Shown piece by piece: positions 51,379 through 60,121 of a stretch of 64,000 bases of DNA. Origin of the DNA: JAOUGY01 sp963792365 (GTDB lineage: Bacteria > Actinomycetota > Acidimicrobiia > Spongiisociales > ZC4RG35); NCBI GenBank assembly GCA_963792365.1, contig CAWBVW010000007.1:62001-126000 (forward strand). Direction: 5' to 3'. Every line of letters begins with the position of its first letter. The stretch's first letter is position 1. Position numbers and translations under genes: made by a program. The notes beneath the pieces were generated by a model, which did not search any database, was not told the origin of the DNA, and saw only the letters and a program-made list of their open reading frames with translations.

Positions 51379-51405
51379 CCTCCGCCTCCGGCGGAGGGTG
51401 ATCTC
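51371..51405 (-). promoter_or_regulatory. Hairpin covering the CoxE-like gene's start and ribosome site
   Basis: GAGATCACCCTCCGCC (51371-51386) and GGCGGAGGGTGATCTC (51390-51405) are perfect 16-base arms with a 3-base loop. On the minus strand the stem includes the GTG at 51378 and the GGAGG-like ribosome site, so folding would block translation. It may be a translational control element. It could also be a terminator for the upstream AAA ATPase gene, but no T-run follows. Confidence 0.6.
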
Positions 51406-51407
51406 TG

Positions 51408-51456
51408 TAGTGAGTGCTGAGTACCGAGGACTGAATACTCAGTACCTAGTACCTGA
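51408..51456. repeat. Word repeat (AGTACC/TGAGTACT words)
   Basis: Variations on GAGTACC and CAGTACC occur in a row: TGAGTGCTGAGTACCGAGG, ACTGAATACTCAGTACC and TAGTACCTGAGG. ACTCAGTACC mirrors GAGTACCGAG in part. It fills most of the gap between the AAA ATPase stop and the hairpin. Confidence 0.55.
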
Positions 51457-51475
51457 GGCCCACCAGACCGTGGGC

Positions 51476-52333
51476 TCACGAACCCAATTCCTTCAACGCT
51501 CGTTCGATGTCGGTCTGGTACTTCAAGAGGACATGAGCGGTGTCTGCGATGACGTCGTTGTCTATGTGATCGATACCGAGAGCAAGCAGCGTGTGGGCCC
51601 AATCGAGGGTCTCGGACACCGAGGGGGCCTTCTTCAGGTCCATCGTGCGCACCGAACGGGCCACACGGGCGATCTCGCCCGCCAGCCGCTCCGGCAGATC
51701 CGGGATGCGGGCCAGCAGGATCTCCTGCTCCCGCTCCTGCGTGGGGTAGCCGATGTGGAGGAACAGACAGCGGCGCTTGAGGGCTTCCGACAGCTCCCTC
51801 GTGTTGTTGGAGGTCAGCAACACGAGCGGCGTGGTGGACGCCCTGATGGTTCCGAGCTCGGGGATGGACACCTGGAAATCGGACAGGATCTCGAGCAGGA
51901 GAGCCTCAGTCTCCAACTCCACGCGATCGATCTCGTCGATGAGCAGGACCACGGGTTCTTCCGATCTGATCGCCTCGAGCAAGGGCCGGGTCAGGAGGAA
52001 GTCCTCAGAGAAGATGTCACCTTCGATCTCCTGCCAGTCGTGGCCTTCGTCGGCCTGGATTCGGAGCAGCTGCTTCTTGTAGTTCCACTCGTACAGCGCA
52101 CGAGACTCGTCGAGACCCTCATAGCACTGCAGCCGAATGAGACGTCGTCCTGAGATGGAGGCGAGCGACTTGGCGAGCTCGGTCTTGCCGACACCGGCCG
52201 GGCCTTCGACCAGGACCGGCTTGCCGAGCCGATTGGCGAGGAACGAGACCTGCGCGATCCGCGAATCGGCCAGATAATCGACCGCCCGAAGGGCGTCACT
52301 CAGGGTCGTCGGGGACTGGAACGGGTCGGACAA
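51476..52333 (-). CDS. MoxR-family AAA ATPase, CoxD-like
   Basis: 285 residues. Walker A GPAGVGKTELAKSL (about residues 43-56), Walker B VVLLIDEIDRVE near residue 128, sensor 1 VLLTSNNTREL and an arginine-finger region ALKRRCLFLHIGYP. MoxR ATPases act as chaperones with VWA partners. The VWA gene follows 97 bp downstream on the same strand, the usual moxR-vwa pair. The partner target is not adjacent; the molybdenum hydroxylase of 25896-29546 is a candidate. Confidence 0.93.
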   Translation of the reverse strand: MSDPFQSPTTLSDALRAVDYLADSRIAQVSFLANRLGKPVLVEGPAGVGKTELAKSLASISGRRLIRLQCYEGLDESRALYEWNYKKQLLRIQADEGHDWQEIEGDIFSEDFLLTRPLLEAIRSEEPVVLLIDEIDRVELETEALLLEILSDFQVSIPELGTIRASTTPLVLLTSNNTRELSEALKRRCLFLHIGYPTQEREQEILLARIPDLPERLAGEIARVARSVRTMDLKKAPSVSETLDWAHTLLALGIDHIDNDVIADTAHVLLKYQTDIERALKELGS

Positions 52334-52506
52334 TTCAGGCTCCGGACGGCGGGGACGTCATCACTCTACCGGCAGCAGCAGGCTGATTCGTCGACGTTCC
52401 CCGGGTCATCGAGAACACCCAGCCCGACCGCACCTTGCGTTTCTGGCCGGACCCATGGGACCGGGTAGTCTGATCTGCCACACCCCAACCCCATCCCAGG
52501 TCATTC

Positions 52507-53841
52507 ATGCGGATCGTCATCGTCGGAGCCGGAGCGGTCGGCTCGTACCTCGCACAACGTCTCTCTGCGGACGGTCAGGACGTCGTGATCATCGAAGACG
52601 ACGAGGAGCGAGCGGCCGAGCTCCAGGATCGCATCGACGCCCTCGTGATCTCCGGAAACGGTGCATCGCCGGCCACGCTCGAAGAGGCCGGTGTCAGTCG
52701 ATCCGACCTCCTGATCGCCGTCTCGAACTCCGACGGTGCGAATGTGCTCGCATGCCACGTTGCGGCCGAGCTCGGCGTGAAGCGAACAGTCGCCCGGGTC
52801 GAGGACCCCGACATGAGAGAGGCGCTCGCCGGGCTCGAGGTGGACTTCGTGATCGACCCTGGGGAAGCGGCCGCCCATGAGCTGTTGGCGCTCGTACGCC
52901 AGTCCGGGGTGTCGGAACTCGTCGAGTTCGGTGGAGGACGTCTGGTGCTCGTGGGAGCATCCATCCCCCCTGGGGCGCCCCTCGTTGGGCGAAGCCTGAA
53001 CCAGCTTCGCCGAGTGCAGTGGGGATGGGAGTGGGTGGTGACCGCCATCGTGCGCCACGGCACCACGATCGTGGCCCACGGCGACACGGTGATCGAGCCT
53101 GGCGACCACGTGCTCCTGATGGTGGCCGCGGGTGATGTCGAGCGATCGATCACGCTGCTCGGTGTGAGCCACCACACCATCCGACGAGTGATCGTGCTCG
53201 GGTCGACCAGACTGGCCGACCTCACAGCCGGGCTGTGTCTCGAGGCGGGGTTCGACGTGGCGATCATCGACAACGACCAGGACCGATGCCGCAAGATGGC
53301 CGCCCACCACGCCAAGGCGTTGGTGCTGTGTGACGACCCGACCAACCCGCGCTCGCTCGAAGGCCTCGAGATCGACGACGGTGATGCCGTCCTGGCCCTG
53401 ACAGGGTGGGACGAGGTCAACATCCTCGGATGCCTGGTGGCCAAGGCCCTCGGGGTCTCGACGACCGTGTCGAGGTTCAACCGGATCGAATACGTGTCAC
53501 TCCTCGGTGGTGTCGGCATCGATGCCGCCGTGTCCAGCCGCCTGATCGCAGCCGGTGCCATCCTGCGGTTCGTTCGGCGCGGCCGGATCCACAGCGTCGT
53601 CACGTTCCGCGATACCGACGCCGAAGCGATCGAGCTCGAGGTGGAAGGTCAATCCCGAGCGATCGGGCGCAAGGTCGTCGACCTGGGTATGCCGCGCGGA
53701 GCAGTCATCGGCGGAATCGTCAGGGATGACGACACGTTCGTGCCGACCGGATCGTCGATGATCGAGCGCGGCGACCGTGTGATCGTTTTCTCGATGCCAG
53801 CGTGCATCGGGTCCGTCGAAGAGCTGTTTGGTAGAGAGTGA
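52507..53841 (+). CDS. trkA: Trk potassium uptake regulator TrkA (two RCK domains)
   Basis: 444 residues. Two successive RCK-N Rossmann domains (IVIVGAGAVGSYLAQRL at residue 3 and RVIVLGSTRLADLTAGL at residue 228) each followed by a TrkA-C domain (IELEVEGQSRAIGRKVVDL near residue 377). This is full-length TrkA that binds NAD(H) and gates the TrkH channel. The TrkH gene overlaps by ATGA. The 173-bp region upstream is shared with the divergent AAA ATPase and presumably contains both promoters; I cannot identify a strong -35/-10 pair there. Confidence 0.93.
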   Translation: MRIVIVGAGAVGSYLAQRLSADGQDVVIIEDDEERAAELQDRIDALVISGNGASPATLEEAGVSRSDLLIAVSNSDGANVLACHVAAELGVKRTVARVEDPDMREALAGLEVDFVIDPGEAAAHELLALVRQSGVSELVEFGGGRLVLVGASIPPGAPLVGRSLNQLRRVQWGWEWVVTAIVRHGTTIVAHGDTVIEPGDHVLLMVAAGDVERSITLLGVSHHTIRRVIVLGSTRLADLTAGLCLEAGFDVAIIDNDQDRCRKMAAHHAKALVLCDDPTNPRSLEGLEIDDGDAVLALTGWDEVNILGCLVAKALGVSTTVSRFNRIEYVSLLGGVGIDAAVSSRLIAAGAILRFVRRGRIHSVVTFRDTDAEAIELEVEGQSRAIGRKVVDLGMPRGAVIGGIVRDDDTFVPTGSSMIERGDRVIVFSMPACIGSVEELFGRE

Positions 53842-55337
53842 CCGAGTTCCGGACGCCCCGACCTGCCGCCAGGAGGCGTCCGTCGATGGCCCGACGTCTC
53901 GCCTTGATCATCGGAGCAGTGGTCGGCGCAGGAGGCGCAACCATGCTGCCTGCCGCCGCCGTCTCGCTGATCTATCGAGAGGTGGCCGTGGCAGGGGGCA
54001 TCGCCCTTGCCGCAGCACTCACGATGGGGGCGGGTTGGCTGATGTGGAAGTTCTTCGGCCGCCAGGGGGTGATAACCACGAAGGAAGGTTTCGCCACTGT
54101 CGGACTCTCATGGTTCGCACTCTCGGCGTTCGGGGCCCTCCCCTATCTCATCACGGGAACGATTCCGGGGATCACCAATGCCTTCTTCGAAACGGCCTCG
54201 GGACTCACGACGACCGGCGCCTCCATCCTCACCGACCCGTCCGCCATGCCCTACGGCATCCTGTTCTGGAGGTCGACCACACAATGGATCGGCGGTATGG
54301 GCGTGATCGTGCTCTCGGTGGCGATTCTCCCGTTGCTCGGGGCAGGTGGCGTCCAGCTCGCTCGGGCCGAGTCGCCGGGCCCGGCCCCCGACCGCCTCAC
54401 GCCTCGATTCCAACAGACCGCGAAACGGCTGTGGCTGTTGTACGCCGCCATAACGCTGGTCGAGATCCTGTTCTTGTGGGTGGGCGAGATGACGCTGTTC
54501 GAGGCGATCAATCACTCGTTCACCACCATGTCCACCGGCGGATTCGGCACCGAACCGACATCGGTCGGCGGTTTCAGCGCTTACACCCAGTGGGTGATCA
54601 CCGTGTTCATGTTCGTCGCAGGGGCCTCTTTCGCATTGCACTATCGAGCACTCCGCAAACCCAGGGCGTACGCCCGATCCCCTGAGTTCGCCCTGTACGC
54701 CGTGATCGTGGTGGCGGCGATCGTCGTGATCGCCGGCGGACTGATCGGGCCTGACGTCGATGTGTCCACGGCCATTCGGGACTCGGCGTTCACAGCAGTG
54801 TCGATCATCACCACGACCGGGTTCGCCACCGCCGACTTCGGGTCATGGCGACCTGCGCTGCAGGTCTTCATCGTCGGCCTCATGTTCCTCGGCGGTATGG
54901 CCGGCTCGACGGCCGGAGGGGTCAAGGTCTTCCGGGTCGGGTTGCTGTCGAAGGCGGCGGCGGCGGACATCCGACGGCTCGTTCATCCCCGAGGCGTGTT
55001 CGTGATCCGGTTCGGCAAGGACCCGGTGCGAGACGACATCGTCGATGGCGTGCAGTCCTTCTTCTTGTTCTACATGTTCTTGTTCATGACCGGCACCTTC
55101 GTGCTGTCGTTCCTGGACGCCAACCTGGCGGAGGAACTCGATCTCGTCACGTCCGCTTCGGCAGTGGCTGCGTCGCTCGGAAACATCGGGCCCGGACTCG
55201 GAGAGGTCGGCCCATCCCTTCACTTCCTCGCGATCCCACCGATCGGTCGATGGCTGCTTTCCTTCCTCATGATCGTGGGACGGCTCGAGATCTTCCCGGT
55301 TGCACTCTTGTTCACCAGGGATCTATGGAAACGGTGA
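53838..55337 (+). CDS. trkH: TrkH potassium channel subunit
   Basis: 499 residues with many membrane segments in four MPM repeats. The selectivity-filter-like pore loops are GLTTTGASIL near residue 120, STGGFGTEP near residue 235, TTGFATADF near residue 325 and ASLGNIGPGL near residue 445. GMAGSTAGGVKVFR is the loop next to the third repeat. A 38-residue N-terminal leader precedes the first helix. It is coupled to the TrkA gene upstream. It imports potassium by membrane potential, with TrkA as its cytosolic gating ring. Confidence 0.93.
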   Translation: MTEFRTPRPAARRRPSMARRLALIIGAVVGAGGATMLPAAAVSLIYREVAVAGGIALAAALTMGAGWLMWKFFGRQGVITTKEGFATVGLSWFALSAFGALPYLITGTIPGITNAFFETASGLTTTGASILTDPSAMPYGILFWRSTTQWIGGMGVIVLSVAILPLLGAGGVQLARAESPGPAPDRLTPRFQQTAKRLWLLYAAITLVEILFLWVGEMTLFEAINHSFTTMSTGGFGTEPTSVGGFSAYTQWVITVFMFVAGASFALHYRALRKPRAYARSPEFALYAVIVVAAIVVIAGGLIGPDVDVSTAIRDSAFTAVSIITTTGFATADFGSWRPALQVFIVGLMFLGGMAGSTAGGVKVFRVGLLSKAAAADIRRLVHPRGVFVIRFGKDPVRDDIVDGVQSFFLFYMFLFMTGTFVLSFLDANLAEELDLVTSASAVAASLGNIGPGLGEVGPSLHFLAIPPIGRWLLSFLMIVGRLEIFPVALLFTRDLWKR

Positions 55338-55349
55338 GACGCCGCGAGT

Positions 55350-55445
55350 AGGTCCGACCGGTCCGGACCTCGGACCTCGGACCTGAGCACCAAGCACCAA
55401 GCCTGACGGGTCCGGCTTTCGGACTTCGGACCTCGGACTTCGGCG
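55350..55445. repeat. Word repeat (GGACCTC/GGACTTC words)
   Basis: At least seven variants of CGGACYTCGGACC occur: GGTCCGGACCTCGGACCTCG, then the AGCACCA word twice, then TCGGACTTCGGACCTCGG. The element occupies most of the 167-bp gap between the TrkH stop and the next TrkA-like gene. A similar layout with other words is seen in seven other spacers. Confidence 0.6.
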
Positions 55446-55504
55446 GGTGGTGTGCGTGCCGACCTGCAGACCGACTACCTTTCTTCTGTTGTGGAGCGCT
55501 TCTC

Positions 55505-56164
55505 ATGCACGTTGTGATCGCCGGTACCGGCAGGGTCGGATCGACCCTCGCCGGTTGGCTTGCCGATGACGGCCATGACGTCACGGTGATCGACAACCAA
55601 CAGGCCGCGCTCGACAAGCTCGGCAAGGCGTTCAACGGAGCCACGCTCCTTGGTGTTGCCTACGACGTCGACATCCTCAGACGGGCCAATCTCCAGCCCG
55701 AAGACATCTTTGTTGCCGTGACGGACTCCGACAACGCAAACCTCATGGCCGTCGAGGTCGCGAAGTCCGTTTTCGGCGTCGAGCGAGCGATCGCCCGCCT
55801 CTACGACCCCGTCCGCGAAGAGTCGTATCGTTCCCTCGGGATCCATCACGTGACGGGCACAAAACTCATCGCCAACGTCCTATACGAGCAGATCGTCGAC
55901 CAGGAGTTCGCGTATCACGTCACCTTCACCGACGGGGACGTCGAAGTGGTCGAGTTCCATCTCAACGAGGATGCCAATGGGATAACGATCGACGATCTGG
56001 AGATACGCAACAAGCTCAGGGTCGCAGCGGTCCGGCGCGGCGAGCACACCTTCATTCCGCAGCGACGCTTCGAACTGCACGCCGGAGATCTGGTCGTGGC
56101 AGCCGCACGCGACGGAGTCAAGCGACGGATCGAGAGGTATCTCGCACAGGCGGACCGAACGTGA
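55505..56164 (+). CDS. TrkA/CeoB-like potassium regulator (single RCK)
   Basis: 219 residues. One RCK-N domain, VVIAGTGRVGSTLAGWL at residue 3, and one TrkA-C domain near residue 145. It matches CeoB/KtrA-sized proteins that form octameric rings on TrkH. It is followed by a second single-RCK gene overlapping as GTGA, so the pair probably makes mixed rings equivalent to one full-length TrkA. A word-repeat spacer separates it from the trkA-trkH pair. Confidence 0.92.
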   Translation: MHVVIAGTGRVGSTLAGWLADDGHDVTVIDNQQAALDKLGKAFNGATLLGVAYDVDILRRANLQPEDIFVAVTDSDNANLMAVEVAKSVFGVERAIARLYDPVREESYRSLGIHHVTGTKLIANVLYEQIVDQEFAYHVTFTDGDVEVVEFHLNEDANGITIDDLEIRNKLRVAAVRRGEHTFIPQRRFELHAGDLVVAAARDGVKRRIERYLAQADRT

Positions 56165-56850
56165 GGATCGTCGTGATGGGTGGCGGGAAGGTGGGTGGTT
56201 TCCTCGCCCGCGAACTCCGATCGACCGGTCATGCGGTCATCGTCATAGAGCGCGATCGGCGACATGCAGAGCGAATCGCCGAGGAGACTGGAGCTCTGGC
56301 CATCGAGGGCGACGGCACCGACCTGGGGCTGCTCAACGAGCTGGAACTGCGCCGGACGGATCTCTTTGTGGCGGTCACAGGAGTGGATGAAGACAACCTG
56401 GTCGCCTGTCAGCTCGTGCGAACCTCGTACTCCGTCGAGAAGGTCCTGGCCCGGCTCAACGATCCGAGGAACCATGCAACGTTCGATGCCCTTGGGATCC
56501 CGGTGGTATCCGTGACCGATCTTCTCGCCCAGGTGATCAGCCAGGAACTCGAGTTCTCAGAACTCGTGCGGGTGGCCCTTCTGGCTCGGGGAGAGCTCAG
56601 CGTGTTTCAGTTCGATCTTCCCGCCGACGCGGAGGACCGAGACGTGGGTGAGCTCGACCTGCCCGAAGAGACGGTTCTCGTCGCTGTCGAGCGGGGAGAC
56701 GAGGCCTATGTACCCGCCGGAGGTTTCCTGTTGCGGGCTGGCGATCGTGTCACTTCGGTCAGCAAACTGCGATTCGAAGACGAAGTCGTCGCCGCGATCT
56801 ACACGCCGCGTTCGGTAGACGACATTCCTGACATCGAGCTGGAGCGTTGA
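56161..56850 (+). CDS. TrkA/CeoC-like potassium regulator (single RCK)
   Basis: 229 residues from GTG 56161. RCK-N motif IVVMGGGKVGGFLAREL at residue 3 and TrkA-C near residue 150; the tail PRSVDDIPDIELER is acidic. Paralogue of the gene upstream. In actinobacteria ceoB and ceoC are adjacent in just this way. The pair and the TrkH gene at 56984 form the second potassium system, with a small membrane protein gene in between. Confidence 0.9.
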   Translation: MRIVVMGGGKVGGFLARELRSTGHAVIVIERDRRHAERIAEETGALAIEGDGTDLGLLNELELRRTDLFVAVTGVDEDNLVACQLVRTSYSVEKVLARLNDPRNHATFDALGIPVVSVTDLLAQVISQELEFSELVRVALLARGELSVFQFDLPADAEDRDVGELDLPEETVLVAVERGDEAYVPAGGFLLRAGDRVTSVSKLRFEDEVVAAIYTPRSVDDIPDIELER

Positions 56851-56852
56851 AA

Positions 56853-56984
56853 GTGGCCCGGCGGCGACGATCACCCAACCTGCTGGCCGGCGGTGTTCGG
56901 GGTCTCGTGGTCGAAGCGCTCGTCGTCGTCGGTCTTGCGGTTTTCGCTCTGGGAGTAGCCCTGGTCGTCGGCTGGGCAAGCTGA
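56853..56984 (+). CDS. Small membrane protein of 43 residues between TrkA- and TrkH-like genes
   Basis: GTG 56853 opens a 44-codon frame: basic start MARRRRSPN, then one hydrophobic helix (VVEALVVVGLAVFALGVAL) and a Trp-Ala-Ser end. GGAG lies 10 bases upstream. Its TGA overlaps the ATG of the TrkH gene (TGATG at 56982-56986), the same coupling used elsewhere in this window. This and its position argue that it is real. It may be an accessory subunit of the second Trk channel. Unrecognised otherwise. Confidence 0.6.
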   Translation: MARRRRSPNLLAGGVRGLVVEALVVVGLAVFALGVALVVGWAS

Positions 56985-58474
56985 TGCTTCTTCGCCCTAC
57001 GGTCCACGATCTCAGGCTGATAGCGCACGACCTGGGGCGAATCCTTGCCGTAGTCGCAGTAGCCGGACTCCTCCCGCTCGCTTGGGCGATAGCCCGCCAG
57101 GAGTGGCGACCGGCTTCGCACCTCCTCGTGATGATCGGCCTGTGCGTGCTCGCGGCCGGCGGTGCCGAACTCCTCACACCTGCGCGCCGCAAACGGGTGG
57201 ACTGGAGTCACGGACTCGTCGTCGTCGCCATCACCTGGTTGACCGTTCCGGCCGTGGCAACCATCCCGTTGTATCTGTCGGGACATTACGGCGGTTGGAT
57301 CGACTCATACTTCGACGCCATGTCGGGCGTGACGACCACCGGACTGTCGGTCATTCAAGACCTCGATCATCTGAGCGACTCGGTGAACGTGTGGCGGCAC
57401 ACGATTCAATTCCTCGGCGGCCAGGGGATCGTGCTCGCGGCTCTCACGTTCTTCTCCGCGTCGGGCGCCCTCAGCTTGTATCAGGCGGAAGGACGGGACG
57501 AACGGATCTTCCCGTCGGTCGGGTCGACGGCCCGTTTCATCTGGCTCGTCAGCCTCGTGCATCTCGGGTTCGGCGTCACGCTCCTCACGCTCGACGGTGT
57601 CTTCGGCCAAGGGTTCACCCTCGATCGCTCGCTCTTCCATGCCATCACCATCTTCATGGCGGCCTTCGACACCGGCGGGTTCAGCCCGCAATCCTCTTCG
57701 ATCACCTACTACCACTCGTCGATCTACGAGCTCACCATCGCAGTTCTCATGGTTGCGGGGGCCATGAGCTTCGGGCTCCACCACGCCATATGGAATCGCC
57801 GCAAGGGACTCATTCGAAACCTCGAGGTGAAGACCATCCTCATCACGCTCGGCGTGACGATGGCAGTGACCCTCGTCGGCCTCTCGGACACGTATCTCGG
57901 AACCGGCGGGCTCGTGCGAAGAGGCTTCTTTCATGTGCTGTCGGCGCACACGGGGACAGGGTTCGCAACGGTGTCGTCATCGGAGTTGGGGCGGTGGTCG
58001 GGCCTCGCCTTCGCCGGGATGGCCACCGCCATGGCTCTGGGCGGAATGAGCTCGTCGACCGCCGGCGGTGTGAAGTCACTTCGGATCGGTCTCACGGTCC
58101 GTTCGCTCACCGACACGGTTCGCGCCGCACTGTTACCAGAGCACACCGTGGTTCCAGCCCTTTACACCCAGTACGGTCGGCAACGGCTCGATACGAAGCT
58201 CGCACAGTCGGTCATGACCGTGTCGCTTCTGTATGTGGCTCTCTACCTGTTGGGGGCGGCGGTTGGCATTGCCTACGGCTTCGATCTCGAGGATGCTCTG
58301 TTCGAGTCTGTCAGCGCGTCGGCGGCGGTGGGCTTGTCGGTGGGCGTCACATCGCCGGGTATGCCACTTCTCATGAAGATCGTGATGACCTTCCAGATGT
58401 GGATCGGCCGGCTGGAGTTCATCGCGGCATTTGCGCTGGCGGGTTTCTTCTGGTCATCGGTGAGAGGGGAATGA
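56984..58474 (+). CDS. TrkH-family potassium channel subunit, second copy
   Basis: 496 residues. Same MPM repeat fold as the first TrkH, with pore loops GVTTTGLSVI near residue 118, DTGGFSPQSSS near residue 228, TGTGFATVSSS near residue 326 and AAVGLSVGVTSPG near residue 450. GGMSSSTAGGVKSLR is the conserved loop. The sequence is far from the copy at 53838, so this is not a recent duplication. It is preceded by the 43-residue membrane protein and followed by an OB-fold protein, each overlapping it. Confidence 0.92.
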   Translation: MLLRPTVHDLRLIAHDLGRILAVVAVAGLLPLAWAIARQEWRPASHLLVMIGLCVLAAGGAELLTPARRKRVDWSHGLVVVAITWLTVPAVATIPLYLSGHYGGWIDSYFDAMSGVTTTGLSVIQDLDHLSDSVNVWRHTIQFLGGQGIVLAALTFFSASGALSLYQAEGRDERIFPSVGSTARFIWLVSLVHLGFGVTLLTLDGVFGQGFTLDRSLFHAITIFMAAFDTGGFSPQSSSITYYHSSIYELTIAVLMVAGAMSFGLHHAIWNRRKGLIRNLEVKTILITLGVTMAVTLVGLSDTYLGTGGLVRRGFFHVLSAHTGTGFATVSSSELGRWSGLAFAGMATAMALGGMSSSTAGGVKSLRIGLTVRSLTDTVRAALLPEHTVVPALYTQYGRQRLDTKLAQSVMTVSLLYVALYLLGAAVGIAYGFDLEDALFESVSASAAVGLSVGVTSPGMPLLMKIVMTFQMWIGRLEFIAAFALAGFFWSSVRGE

Positions 58475-59019
58475 GCGTGCGGACCCTTCTGCTCCCATTC
58501 ATCGCCATGGTCTCGACGCTCACCCTCCAGGCGGGCGCCTCCCCCGTATCCATCACCGACCTCGACGCCGACCCTGCGGCCTGGGACGACCAGACGGTCA
58601 CGATCACCGGAGAGATCGTCGGGGACTACGGACGGCGCACCAATGTGGTCTGGGTTCAAGTGAACGACGACGGATACGTAGAAGCGCCTCTAATCGAGAC
58701 CGACCGACGAGCCGGAACGAACACGGGTCTCGGTGTCCGGATACCCACGGTGCTGTTCGAGGAGTCGTGGGGCAGCCCTGGCGGCTATCGAACACGGGGG
58801 CCGATCGTCGCAGTCACCGGCATGTTCCGCTATGCCGACGAGGAGACAGGTGGCGACACGTTCATCGACGCCACTTCCATCGAGCTCATCTCAGCATCCC
58901 GACCGCTCGAACTGAGACCCACGGACATCCGCCTGGTGGCGATCTCCCTTGTCGGCATCGCCGGCGGTATCGCACTCTGGATCCGAGCTCGATGGAAGCG
59001 CCTCAATCCAGAGGCGTAA
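58471..59019 (+). CDS. Exported OB-fold-like membrane-anchored protein
   Basis: 182 residues from ATG 58471 (ATGA overlap with TrkH). Residues 1-23 form a signal peptide or first helix (LLLPFIAMVSTLTLQAGA). The middle has a beta-rich segment DQTVTITGEIVGDYGRRTNVVWVQV, as in extracytoplasmic OB-fold domains. A C-terminal membrane helix (LVAISLVGIAGGIALWI) ends with basic residues. It is probably anchored with the OB domain outside the cytoplasm. Function unknown; the coupling suggests a Trk accessory protein. Its end overlaps convergent proB by 17 bp. Confidence 0.75.
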   Translation: MSVRTLLLPFIAMVSTLTLQAGASPVSITDLDADPAAWDDQTVTITGEIVGDYGRRTNVVWVQVNDDGYVEAPLIETDRRAGTNTGLGVRIPTVLFEESWGSPGGYRTRGPIVAVTGMFRYADEETGGDTFIDATSIELISASRPLELRPTDIRLVAISLVGIAGGIALWIRARWKRLNPEA

Positions 59020-60121
59020 GCCCGGGACCCACGAGCACGACCAGATCGTCACGGTGAATCACCTCGCCACCCGCAGCGTCCGACTTGAGGCCCAACACCA
59101 GCCGGAGATCTCCCGCCGACATTCGGACCACGCCCTTGGCAACGATTCGCCCGGTTGGGGCGGTCACTTCAACGGCAGACCCCGCTCCAAAGTCCCCCTC
59201 TGCGCCGGTCACACCGACAGCCAGCAATGACTTGCCGCCGTCCACGATCGCCGACACCGCGCCCCCGTCGATCTGCACTGTTCCCTCCGCCGGCTGCCCA
59301 AACGCAATCCAGAGCTTGCGGGCCGGAAGGCGGGAAGGGTGAGGGCCGACCCAGGTGCCGATCTCCTCGCCGGCTAGGGCCTTCTCGACCGCGGCCGGAT
59401 CGGAGGCCTGCGCCACGACAGTCGGGATACCGGACCAGGCGGCCATACGGGCAGCCGCCACCTTCGTGGCCACGCCGCCAGAGCCGAGCGGGCCTGAGCT
59501 ACCGGCGGCAAGATGGTCGAGGATCTCGTCCGTGTGGCGCACGGCTGAAACCAACTCTGCGGAGACGTCCTCGCGGGGGTCGGAGGTCAGGAACCCAGCG
59601 GTGTCCGTGAGCAGCACGAGCATCCCAGCCGCCACGAGATGCGACACGATCGCAGCCAACCGATCGTTGTCGCCGAGACGGAGCTCTTCGACGGCGACGG
59701 TGTCGTTTTCGTTCACGATCGGGACGATGCGCTGGGCGAGCATCCGCCCCAGAGCAGCCCTCGCGTGAAGGTACTGCTCGCGGTCTGCGAGAATCCCCTT
59801 GGTCAGCAGCACCTGTCCCACCACGATGTCGTGGGCTGCGAACGCCTCCGTGTACCGGGCCATGAGCTGTCCCTGCCCCACAGCAGCCGCCACCTGCAGA
59901 TCGACGACCTCACGTGGCCTCGACGTAAGTCCCATCGCCGGGAGACCGGCCGCCACGGCACCGGAAGACACCAGCACGGTTGGTCGACCGGTCGACCAGG
60001 ACCTCGCCACCTGGTGCACTGCCCGCTCAATTGCCCCCGGATCGATTCCCGAGTTGCCGGTCAGGCTCGACGAACCGACCTTCACCACCACGGGAGCGTC
60101 GTGGGCGATGGGAAACCGCAT
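59003..60121 (-). CDS. proB: Glutamate 5-kinase with PUA domain
   Basis: 372 residues from ATG 60121 (GTG 60124 is possible). Amino-acid-kinase domain with VVVKVGSSSLTG, LVSSGAVAAG, NENDTVAVEEL and GSGGVATKVAAARMA, then a C-terminal PUA domain (residues about 285-365). It phosphorylates glutamate in proline synthesis. proA is not in the window; the 3' neighbour is convergent. It overlaps obg upstream (TGATG). Confidence 0.93.
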   Translation of the reverse strand: MRFPIAHDAPVVVKVGSSSLTGNSGIDPGAIERAVHQVARSWSTGRPTVLVSSGAVAAGLPAMGLTSRPREVVDLQVAAAVGQGQLMARYTEAFAAHDIVVGQVLLTKGILADREQYLHARAALGRMLAQRIVPIVNENDTVAVEELRLGDNDRLAAIVSHLVAAGMLVLLTDTAGFLTSDPREDVSAELVSAVRHTDEILDHLAAGSSGPLGSGGVATKVAAARMAAWSGIPTVVAQASDPAAVEKALAGEEIGTWVGPHPSRLPARKLWIAFGQPAEGTVQIDGGAVSAIVDGGKSLLAVGVTGAEGDFGAGSAVEVTAPTGRIVAKGVVRMSAGDLRLVLGLKSDAAGGEVIHRDDLVVLVGPGLTPLD

